DNA of 13,606 nucleotides from the NCBI GenBank assembly GCA_001799195.1, contig MGSU01000079.1:514-14119 (forward strand), read 5' to 3'. Below the pieces are notes generated by a model that saw only the letters and a list, made by a program, of their open reading frames with translations, ran no database searches and had not been told where the DNA came from. This DNA comes from Deltaproteobacteria bacterium RIFOXYA12_FULL_61_11. Lineage in GTDB: Bacteria > Bdellovibrionota_F > JAHFAK01 > YA12-FULL-61-11. Both the position numbers and the translations under genes were made by a program. This document shows, piece after piece, positions 7,893-13,606 of the stretch (position 1 is the stretch's first letter; each line of letters starts with the position of its first letter).

Positions 7893-8205
7893 GCGCTGAC
7901 CTGAACAATGGGTCAGTCTTTTTGCGACGCGGGAGCTATCGAGGCTCAGGGTCCGAGCGGCGCTAAGAACCCGGTTGTAGTTTTGGAAGGCCTGGAGGAG
8001 CTGCTCGGTATGGGTTCGGCAGCAACCCGGAGATCCGCTGTAGACGGACGGGAGATCGTCATGCTCTTCCGGGACTGCCCCCAGATCTTGGCGCCGGGCT
8101 TCGACCATCTCACGATACGTCGTCTCTCGCTCGCATCGCTTTCACCGAGTGCAAACCAAGCCTCGGACCTTTCGATGCGTTCGTCGCGCTCAAGCCTGGC
8201 ATAAT
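7893..8205. other. no supportable intact gene; possible gene relic
   Basis: About 310 bp lie between repeat A and the PIN promoter. Frames are open on both strands, but none has a convincing start, signal or domain. On the minus strand, RLERDERIERSEAWFALGE in one frame followed by YREMVEARRQDL in the next vaguely recalls C-terminal parts of REP-associated transposases. That resemblance is too weak to call a gene. Confidence 0.3.
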
Positions 8206-8251
8206 GACAGGATAGGCCGGGCTTGTTATCGCCCCCTGTCTGCACTATTAT
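8206..8251 (+). promoter_or_regulatory. predicted promoter with overlapping inverted repeat upstream of PIN gene
   Basis: TTGTTA (8223-8228) and TATTAT (8246-8251) are separated by 17 bp, a good sigma70-like arrangement that would start transcription about 20 bases before the GTG at 8280. An inverted repeat, GACAGG (8206-8211) with CCTGTC (8235-8240), extended by GATA/TATC inside it, brackets the -35 box. That position would suit an operator for autoregulation, as is usual in toxin-antitoxin operons. Binding itself is inferred. Confidence 0.45.
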
Positions 8252-8279
8252 GAGGGATGCGTCATCGTCGGGGGATTGT

Positions 8280-8732
8280 GTGAGATACCGGATGTATATG
8301 GATCTTTGTTGCTTCAATAGGCCCTATGATGACCAATCCTCCGAACTCATTCATCTCGAGACCGAGGGCAAGCTCATCATTCAAGAAGCTATCAGAAAGG
8401 GGGATATCGATCTGGTCTGGTCTTTTATCCTCATGTTCGAAAACAGCGCCAATCCCAATCAGACCGTGGCCAAGGTGATTGCCAACTGGCAGAGCTTAGC
8501 CGTACTCACCATAGGTCCCCATGACCATGTGCTCCTGACCGCCCAAACACTGACCAGCACTCACCATCTCGATCCCAAGGATGCCCTCCATGCTGCCTGT
8601 GCAATACAGGGCAACTGCAATGTATTCCTCACCGTCGATAAACGTCTAACGAAGCGACTGAATATTTCCGGTCTAATCAAGGCGATGAATCCTTTGGATT
8701 TCCTTATCACTGTGGAGGAACCTGATGAATGA
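8280..8732 (+). CDS. PIN-domain protein, VapC-like putative toxin RNase
   Basis: This is a predicted Mg-dependent endoribonuclease of the PIN fold, of the kind that acts as a type II toxin in the cytoplasm. Reading from GTG 8280 gives VRYRMYMDLCCFNRPYDDQ, the typical N terminus of one PIN subgroup, with the first acidic residue in 'YMDLCC' and 'NRP(Y/F)DDQ' after it. The second acidic cluster is in PKDALHAACA, the next Asp is in VFLTVDKRL, and the protein ends with NPLDFL. A G5 run five bases upstream could be the ribosome binding site; ATG 8292 is the alternative start. The longer frame from 8223 would overlap the promoter and is less likely. The stop overlaps the next gene by 8 bases. About 150 residues is a normal PIN length. 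Confidence 0.87.
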   Translation: MRYRMYMDLCCFNRPYDDQSSELIHLETEGKLIIQEAIRKGDIDLVWSFILMFENSANPNQTVAKVIANWQSLAVLTIGPHDHVLLTAQTLTSTHHLDPKDALHAACAIQGNCNVFLTVDKRLTKRLNISGLIKAMNPLDFLITVEEPDE

Positions 8733-8925
8733 TGATCTTGCTCTTCTCGCCGATGGCTTGGCTGTGTTGCAGGACAAGCTTGGTCTGGTAGAGGCCGAAC
8801 GCTTCGTAAGCCTGATCAATCGTTCGAAGATGAATTATACCCATTGGCGGAAGAACCTCTGGCCAGACAAGACGGTAGAGGATCTTTTCCACCAGGCTTC
8901 CAAGTATTTCCAAGAACCAAGTTGA
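8725..8925 (+). CDS. small partner of PIN protein, candidate antitoxin
   Basis: This is a 66-residue protein whose ATG lies inside the end of the PIN gene (8-base overlap), with GGAGG six bases upstream. The two are therefore co-translated. It contains two Leu-rich helices (LALLADGLAVLQDKLGLVEAERFVSLI), then a YTHWRKNLWPDKTVEDLF segment. I recall small proteins of similar pattern (LG-x-V-x-x-x-RF ... YT-x-x-R) next to PIN or other TA genes, but I cannot name a family. No recognisable DNA-binding motif is seen. If it is the antitoxin, the order is toxin first, the reverse of classical vapBC. The overlap and size support the pairing; the function is inferred. Confidence 0.7.
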   Translation: MNDDLALLADGLAVLQDKLGLVEAERFVSLINRSKMNYTHWRKNLWPDKTVEDLFHQASKYFQEPS

Positions 8926-8943
8926 ACGACCTGTAAACATCTT

Positions 8944-9100
8944 CCAAAGCCGGACTTGGCTTGCCCACGGCTCGCACGCCCCGCTTTCCAGTCCACCTTC
9001 TTCATGCTGGCAAGGGTAGCATTGGGTGGTTCCATCAGCAAGGTGAGGACGCGCACCCCGAGTATAGGGCGCACCACGACCGTCCTCGCGCATTGCAGAA
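8944..9100. repeat. direct repeat copy B (about 157 bp) right of the PIN module
   Basis: This is the second copy of the element at 7747-7892, in the same orientation, beginning 18 bp after the stop of the small partner gene. It keeps the 43-base exact core and has an 11-base insertion (around 8965-8976) relative to copy A. It ends about 50 bp before the M64 peptidase start. Confidence 0.85.
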
Positions 9101-9153
9101 AAGCCCCGAATGAGCTATAGCCCCCCATGGGCGTCTTCGAATAAGGTGCGATA

Positions 9154-10779
9154 ATGGCGAAGCTCCTCGTGGTCACGATGTTCCTCGGTTGGATCGCCTC
9201 GGCTGCCCCCGCGGGCTATGTGGTACGACTCCTCGAGGACAGCACCACTGAACCTGAGGTCATCGAGGTCCGAGACCTTCCCGATCAGCGGCGCCTGGCA
9301 GCGACAGATCTCGAGCCCTGGCCGCTCTTCCTGGCCGAGGATCGCCCCTTACAGGGTCCATGGGTACGCGAGGTCGTGGTCGACGACCCCCGACCCTACC
9401 TCGCGTTGCTCGACCAGAGCGAACCGCTCGAGGAACCGCACGAGGTCCGCACCTTGGTGGACCAGGGCCCTCTCGCCAATCGCATCGATCTCGTCATCAT
9501 CGGTGACGGTTACCTCGAAGAGGAGAAAGAACGCTTCTTCGGCGACGCCGAACGCATCGTCGAGGGCTTGTTCGGACAGTCTACCTTCGCCTCGTACCGG
9601 CCGCTGTTCAACGTCCACGCCGTGTTTTATCCGTCCAAGACCTCGGGTATCGGCGATGGTTCGCCGAAAGACACGGCCTTCCGCCTGTACCGCGACAGCA
9701 CGGCGCGCCAGGCCATCTACCTCGGGAACACCTCCATGGCGAACAAAGTGTTGGCCCTGGCTCCGCAGTGCGATTACCCTATCGTCGTGGCCAATGACCC
9801 CCTCTACGGGGGCCTCGGCGGTCAGTACGCTATCACCACAAACTCCCTGCAGAGCGCTATGATCGTGTTGCGGCACGAACTCGGGCACAACTTCGGGAAA
9901 GTCGGCGAAGAATACGACGGCGGCCAAGCCTATTTCGGGGCCAATCACTCGGCTTCCACCACAGTGTCCTGGCTACACTGGTGGACCGCTCAGCAAACAG
10001 TCTCCACCGCTTCCCTCCACCATCTCGCCGCACCGTGGAAGAACCTGCTCGAGGGGCCCTATCAGGTCACCTTCGAGCACAAAGCCGAGCAACCTCGACG
10101 CTATCTGCTCGACTTCAATACCACCGGTACCGCAACGCCCAAGGATCTGCGCCTCGAGCTCGACGGCCGGGTCGTGACCTATGCCGGGATCTTCAGTACC
10201 GACCGTAATTTTTACCGCGTCTTCCTGCCAGGCGAGCTACGTGGTGGCACCCATCGTCTCTCTTTTACCGAGGGGGTCCCTGACGGCGACAACATCCTGG
10301 CCAAGGTCCATCTCCACGGATTACCGCCCGGTTACGCTACCGATCCGCCCAGTATTGGCGCGTATGCGACCTACCGTGCCGGTGGCTCCCTCGTCGGCTA
10401 CCGCCCGACCCATGCCACTTGTCTCATGCGGGACATGCTCAGCGATTCGTTCTGTCCGGTGTGTATCGAGAATATCTGGCTCAAGTTCCTGGCCAAGGTG
10501 TCGTTGATCGATGCCCTCGATACTTCCACGGCACCGGGCGGACACGAGGTACGCCTCAGAACGCCCGACCTGTGTGGCTGCGGAACCGGCGGCAAGGCGG
10601 TATTGAAGGTGCGCTGGTTGCGCGAAGGAAGCCAGGTGCCGGCCTTCGACGATGAGAAGGTCGTGCGCATCCCGACCGAACTCGGCGGCAAATGGCGGGT
10701 CGAGGTACGCTTCCTCACCCCCGAAATCAGACAGGATCCCAAGAATCTCACCCTCGACGGTGCGGATTTCTCCCTCTGA
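9154..10779 (+). CDS. secreted M64-family (IgA-peptidase-type) zinc metallopeptidase
   Basis: This is an exported zinc-dependent endopeptidase of family M64. The 541-residue protein has a short Sec signal (MAKLLVVTMFLGWIASAAPA). The Asp-rich start of the catalytic domain (NRIDLVIIGDGYLEEE, residues 109-124) and the zinc motif HELGH (241-245) followed by GEEYDGG (251-257) match the HExxHxxGxxxxEYD pattern of the family. The C-terminal CPVC and nearby (I/L)WLKF segment around residues 433-460 also fit. A beta-rich C-terminal region ends the protein with no anchor, so it is likely free or periplasmic. AAGGTG five bases before ATG 9154 supports the start. It stands alone, after repeat B and convergent with the amylase gene. 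The target protein is unknown; the IgA specificity of the founding member should not be assumed. Confidence 0.93.
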   Translation: MAKLLVVTMFLGWIASAAPAGYVVRLLEDSTTEPEVIEVRDLPDQRRLAATDLEPWPLFLAEDRPLQGPWVREVVVDDPRPYLALLDQSEPLEEPHEVRTLVDQGPLANRIDLVIIGDGYLEEEKERFFGDAERIVEGLFGQSTFASYRPLFNVHAVFYPSKTSGIGDGSPKDTAFRLYRDSTARQAIYLGNTSMANKVLALAPQCDYPIVVANDPLYGGLGGQYAITTNSLQSAMIVLRHELGHNFGKVGEEYDGGQAYFGANHSASTTVSWLHWWTAQQTVSTASLHHLAAPWKNLLEGPYQVTFEHKAEQPRRYLLDFNTTGTATPKDLRLELDGRVVTYAGIFSTDRNFYRVFLPGELRGGTHRLSFTEGVPDGDNILAKVHLHGLPPGYATDPPSIGAYATYRAGGSLVGYRPTHATCLMRDMLSDSFCPVCIENIWLKFLAKVSLIDALDTSTAPGGHEVRLRTPDLCGCGTGGKAVLKVRWLREGSQVPAFDDEKVVRIPTELGGKWRVEVRFLTPEIRQDPKNLTLDGADFSL

Positions 10780-10865
10780 GGGCACCACTTTTTACCGGAA
10801 GCCCTTTATCTTGCTTCATACTACGGGTCAGGGAATCTACCCGAGAGAATCGGCACCCAGGAATA

Positions 10866-12140
10866 TCAGGGTAGCAGCCACACCTTACCCCACGATCCTT
10901 CCAGGCGAGGCTCCGGAGCATCGTCAGGGGTCCAGTCCGAATGCAGGGCGAAGGCAATACCCGCCTTTCGTCCGTAGACCGTACCGGCCAACCCCTTGAC
11001 TCCGTCTTCGAAAGAGATGGTCGAGGCGGCAACTACGCCGGCTTCCCGGCGTAGCTTCACTAAGGAACGGATCAGCTCATACCGGCCCCAATCGAAGGCA
11101 TCGGGCCAATAGACGCTGGGGGTCCCCGGGGAGATCAGCACAAAGACCTGGGCCAAATCTCGGAAGTTCGCCGGTGCTGGCCAATGCTTCTGGCCCCCGT
11201 GCTCGCCGGGGGGGGAAGCCCCGGTGTCGTGGTTGTCCACGAAGGTGACCGCGCGTTCGCGCCAGTCCCGTTCGGGATTTGCATTCAATCCGTACCGCAG
11301 GTTAGCGGCAATACCGGTGTTGATCTGTTGTTTGAGGGCGAAGTCGAAGACCGTGGATCGTGCTTTCACAGACCAGGTGTAGAGCGGGTCTTGCGAGGTA
11401 TCGGGCAACCAGAGTTCGCCGACGCTGAAACCCTGGTCCAAGACCTTTCCCATCCATATATCCACGGTCTCAGCATGGAAGCCCTTGACGAAATCCCAAC
11501 GGAACCCGACTGCGCCGAGCTTTGCCAATTCGGTCAACTGGCTGGCGAGGGTTTCGCGCACCACGGCCGACCCCGTGGCGAGATCGGCGTCGCCCTGCAT
11601 GAAAGGAAGGGCCTCATCCCCTCCGCCGACCGCCCAGGCTGGTCCGGGGTATTCCCAGCCTGACCCCATCCAGTCCGTGCCATACTTGTAGTTGCGGTGA
11701 TTGGGGACGATGTCGAAGATCACCTTCAGCCCGGCCTCGTTCAGACCTGCGACCAGACGTTCGAGGCTCTCTCGGGAACCGTAATGACTGTTCAGGTCGA
11801 AGCTGTGCCAGAAATAGCCTTCACGCCCCCCGGAGAGCCCCTTCTGCTTGTCTTCCCACGTAGAATCGTCCCTCCAGGGCGGCGGCAGCCAGACCATGGT
11901 CACGCCGAGGTCGACGATGCTCGGCACCTTTGCGAGGAGATCATCGTACCAGCGCGAGGGGTTGGTCCGGACGATGTTCCAATGGAAGGCCTGCAACAGG
12001 ATCTCGTCTCCTCCGTGATAGCGCACGCCCGAAGGGCTTTTCCCCATATCGTCGGCCGAGAGGTGGAACGAGAGGAAGAAGAGGAGGAGCAGGGTCAACC
12101 CGGGGGGAACGAGGGGCCGAGTAGGTCGCACGATGGGCAT
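10866..12140 (-). CDS. secreted GH13 alpha-amylase, maltotetraose-forming type
   Basis: This is an extracellular or periplasmic starch-hydrolysing enzyme of 424 residues. The start is M at 12140, chosen for the adjacent AGGAGGAGG and the basic-then-hydrophobic signal peptide (PGLTLLLLFFLSFHLSA). All four GH13 regions are present: DIVPNH (143-148), GFRWDF with nucleophile Asp216, GELW with acid Glu242, and VDNHDT with Asp305. From memory, strings such as KSPSGVRYHGGDEI, FDFALK, GLNANP and SPGTPSVYW are very close to the Pseudomonas maltotetraohydrolase, so an exo-type G4-forming activity is plausible. No C-terminal starch-binding (CBM20) domain follows. A G8 run occurs at 11208-11215. The EEP-family gene ends 192 bp upstream on the same strand. 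Confidence 0.92.
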   Translation of the reverse strand: MPIVRPTRPLVPPGLTLLLLFFLSFHLSADDMGKSPSGVRYHGGDEILLQAFHWNIVRTNPSRWYDDLLAKVPSIVDLGVTMVWLPPPWRDDSTWEDKQKGLSGGREGYFWHSFDLNSHYGSRESLERLVAGLNEAGLKVIFDIVPNHRNYKYGTDWMGSGWEYPGPAWAVGGGDEALPFMQGDADLATGSAVVRETLASQLTELAKLGAVGFRWDFVKGFHAETVDIWMGKVLDQGFSVGELWLPDTSQDPLYTWSVKARSTVFDFALKQQINTGIAANLRYGLNANPERDWRERAVTFVDNHDTGASPPGEHGGQKHWPAPANFRDLAQVFVLISPGTPSVYWPDAFDWGRYELIRSLVKLRREAGVVAASTISFEDGVKGLAGTVYGRKAGIAFALHSDWTPDDAPEPRLEGSWGKVWLLP

Positions 12141-12332
12141 CCTCCTCCTGGATGAGCGGGTCGCGGGCAGACGACGTTCTGCAGACCCTGTGCCAGGTTC
12201 TCTCGGACGAGATTGATTTCCGACGTGCTGAATACATTCAGTTTTCCCGGAAAACCACACGGCAGGATGCAATGCCTCAGACGACATTTCCTGGCACCCT
12301 GCCCGGGTCTTGGCAGGCGGGATGAAGATCTT
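12141..12332. other. intergenic leader of the amylase gene
   Basis: This 192-bp gap separates the EEP stop from the amylase start. I see only the strong AGGAGGAGG next to the ATG and a short GCAGA/TCTGC hairpin near 12168-12183. No convincing promoter, terminator or small gene is evident. Confidence 0.4.
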
Positions 12333-13100
12333 TCAGGGCAGAGAAAGCTTTGTCGAAACTGGACGGTGATCCGAACCTGACAGAGCGTGGACCTCGGCCT
12401 GGTTCGCCGCAGCACCGCGAAGGGCCAGCCAGTCGAGTTCGAAACAGACCGGGCCGAAACAAGCCGTATTCGCGCCCTTGGGCAGCAACGGTTGTAGTTC
12501 GTGGTCGAGCAGCAGTTCGCGGATGGCTGTTGTTTCACCGGGAAGGAACGTATTCAGGTCTCCGAGCAATAAAACCATCTCCGCCGGGTCGACTTCGAGA
12601 TCGGCGAGCACGGTCGCGAGTTGCTCGGCGCGGCCCTTGGCCGTGGCACGGTTCTCGAGATGGGTGTTGTACACGCGCAGATCTTGTCCCTCTACCTCCA
12701 GGTCCGCACGCAACGCGATGCGGCTGCCAACCCTGCCGTGCTTTTCCCAATCATAGACGGCCGGGAGCTTGAGCGTCTTGCAGGATCTGATGGGGAACCT
12801 GCTCAAGACTGCCTGACCCTTCTCGCCCTTGCCGGGTTCGAAGAAGCCCTTGCCGTAACACAACCTGAGGCCGAACCTGCGAGCGAGTTCGGCGGCGCTG
12901 TCCCTTCCCCCGTGCGCCGGGAAACGGGTATCGACCTCCTGTAGAGCGACAACGTCCCCGCGCAGGGCCAGGAGGGTGGTCGCAACCTGCTCGAAGTCTT
13001 TGCCCTCGTGGATATTGTAGGACACCGCGGTAACTTCGGCACCCGAGACCAACCCGGGTAGCAGGAGGCCTAGCAGCAAGCCCGTGCTCATCCACCCCAT
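12333..13100 (-). CDS. secreted endonuclease/exonuclease/phosphatase-family protein
   Basis: This is a 255-residue exported EEP-fold phosphohydrolase (DNase I / phosphodiesterase / inositol-phosphatase superfamily). The start is ATG 13100, which gives a signal peptide (STGLLLGLLLPGLVSG, cleavage near AEV) and a GAGGTGG upstream; the 89 extra codons of the longer frame are low-complexity noise. Catalytic residues are complete: Asn29 in SYNIHEG, Glu55 in ALQEVD, His147 in THLEN, Asp181/Asn183 in GDLNTF, and Asp244-His245 in GSDHRPV. Five Cys are present, with a possible disulfide at C215/C219. Substrate cannot be assigned within the superfamily: nucleic acid, phospholipid and sugar phosphate are all possible. 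Divergent from the lipoprotein gene at 13340. Confidence 0.9.
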   Translation of the reverse strand: MGWMSTGLLLGLLLPGLVSGAEVTAVSYNIHEGKDFEQVATTLLALRGDVVALQEVDTRFPAHGGRDSAAELARRFGLRLCYGKGFFEPGKGEKGQAVLSRFPIRSCKTLKLPAVYDWEKHGRVGSRIALRADLEVEGQDLRVYNTHLENRATAKGRAEQLATVLADLEVDPAEMVLLLGDLNTFLPGETTAIRELLLDHELQPLLPKGANTACFGPVCFELDWLALRGAAANQAEVHALSGSDHRPVSTKLSLP

Positions 13101-13142
13101 CTCGCCACCTCTCAGCCCATCCTGACTTCGTTCCTTAGCAAA

Positions 13143-13162
13143 GGTTGACCATGGGGTCAACC
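13143..13162. promoter_or_regulatory. perfect palindromic site (8-bp arms, 4-bp centre), candidate operator
   Basis: GGTTGACC and GGTCAACC flank ATGG as an exact inverted repeat in the 239-bp divergent intergenic region, 43 bp upstream of the EEP start. There is no T-tract, so a terminator is unlikely. Each arm contains TTGACC, a -35-like hexamer, one per strand, but no good -10 is found at 16-18 bp. A regulator-binding site controlling one or both divergent genes is the best guess. Confidence 0.4.
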
Positions 13163-13339
13163 TGGTCATCCTTGGACGAGGTCGGCGGGGCCTGGTACCT
13201 CGAGTGCAACTCCTGCCACGGCTGCGGCCGGGGCAAAGACTCCCCCTCGGTCTCGCCCGGTGTATGCGGTAGGGGTTGCCTCGACCGTCGGGAGCGGATA
13301 GGTTGGCGGGCAGTCCAACGTCCACCCGGAGTACCGCCC

Positions 13340-13606
13340 ATGTCCCCACACCGCACCCTACCCTCACTCGTCCTCACGCTGCTCATACTCGTGGCCTGTT
13401 CCGAAGGGAACGAGGCTCCGCGAGAATCGTCCCAGATCGCACCCGAGGGACCGAACGTAATCGCGGATGAATCGGCCGTCGACGAGTCCGACGACGTTCT
13501 GCCGCGAGGATTGACCGGCCGCTCCTGCTGGGACCTCGACGGCGACGGCGTTGCGGAGGTCGACGAGGATGTCAACCAGGACGGCAGCTTCGACGCGCAG
13601 GACTGC
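13340..13606 (+). CDS. Asp-rich lipoprotein, partial (runs off window)
   Basis: The first 89 residues of an exported lipoprotein are visible. ATG 13340 is preceded by GGAG at eight bases. The signal peptide ends in a good lipobox (LILVAC), followed by an acidic Ser/Glu/Asp linker. It then reads SCWDLDGDGVAEVDEDVNQD and GSFDAQDC, two Asp-rich calcium-loop-like motifs (D-x-D-G-D-G and D-x-N-x-D-G) between two Cys. This Cys-bounded Asp-rich segment is common as an N-terminal module in lipoproteins of Myxococcota and relatives (recalled, not checked). The downstream domain is not in the window, so function is open. Divergent from the EEP gene. Confidence 0.85.
   Translation, partial: MSPHRTLPSLVLTLLILVACSEGNEAPRESSQIAPEGPNVIADESAVDESDDVLPRGLTGRSCWDLDGDGVAEVDEDVNQDGSFDAQDC

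Noticed and set aside
7747-9100. CRISPR array or integron attC cassette
   Set aside because: Only two copies, about 150 bp each and 1.2 kb apart, with no short regular spacers, and no attC-like R/L boxes or integrase seen.
8835-9176. Minus-strand protein-coding gene in repeat B (and counterpart 7711-7908 in repeat A)
   Set aside because: Differences between the copies mostly change residues, flanks read as different sequence, and no ribosome binding site or domain is seen.
10824-10843. Hairpin CGGGT...ACCCG between the convergent M64 and amylase genes as terminator
   Set aside because: Only a 5-bp stem with a 10-base loop and no T-tract on either strand.
13135-13575. Minus-strand frame upstream of the EEP gene
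   Set aside because: Ser/Arg/Pro-rich low-complexity shadow antisense to the clear lipoprotein start at 13340.

Overview
The window looks like a chromosomal stretch of a GC-rich Gram-negative bacterium with many exported proteins, most likely a Myxococcota- or deltaproteobacteria-like (possibly Acidobacteriota-like) environmental lineage. This placement is an inference. It rests on lipoproteins with long acidic or proline-rich linkers, a Cys-rich lipoprotein with a 'C-x5-C-x5-C-x-P' element followed by 'Y-x-G-C', a 'C-W-D-L-D-G-D-G' Asp-rich lipoprotein, and strong use of TGA stops. No rRNA, tRNA or CRISPR array was seen.

Layout. (1) 1-540 is AT-rich and holds a broken minus-strand gene with an in-frame TAG. 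(2) 587-2682 (+) carries an RsbW-like HATPase (anti-sigma type) and a lipoprotein with a C25/caspase-like His-Cys pair. (3) 2738-6604 (-) is a compact same-strand block. Read in its own direction it encodes a secreted four-repeat Cys/Trp protein, then TldD, TldE/PmbA and a stand-alone cyclic-nucleotide-binding protein. The last three are spaced like one operon. (4) 6716-7719 (-) is AT-rich and is a decayed lipoprotein gene with a stop at codon 3 and a frameshift before a C-terminal Ig-like (He_PIG) segment. (5) 7747-9100 is a small accessory island: a PIN-domain VapC-like toxin and a small partner gene lie between two direct, about 88 % identical copies of a roughly 150-bp repeat. (6) 9154-10779 (+) is a secreted M64 zinc peptidase. 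(7) 10866-13100 (-) encodes a secreted GH13 alpha-amylase of the maltotetraose-forming type and a secreted endonuclease/exonuclease/phosphatase-family hydrolase. (8) A (+) lipoprotein starting at 13340 runs off the window.

The recurring theme is exported hydrolases (peptidases, amylase, EEP phosphohydrolase/nuclease) and surface lipoproteins, consistent with a scavenging or predatory heterotroph. The AT-rich segments with broken genes and the repeat-flanked PIN module mark places where the locus has been rearranged or has received foreign DNA. The most unusual items are the four-fold Cys/Trp repeat protein, the two decayed AT-rich genes, the direct repeats around the PIN module, and the caspase-like lipoprotein beside an anti-sigma-type ATPase. 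All family assignments come from reading motifs by eye; no database search was possible.
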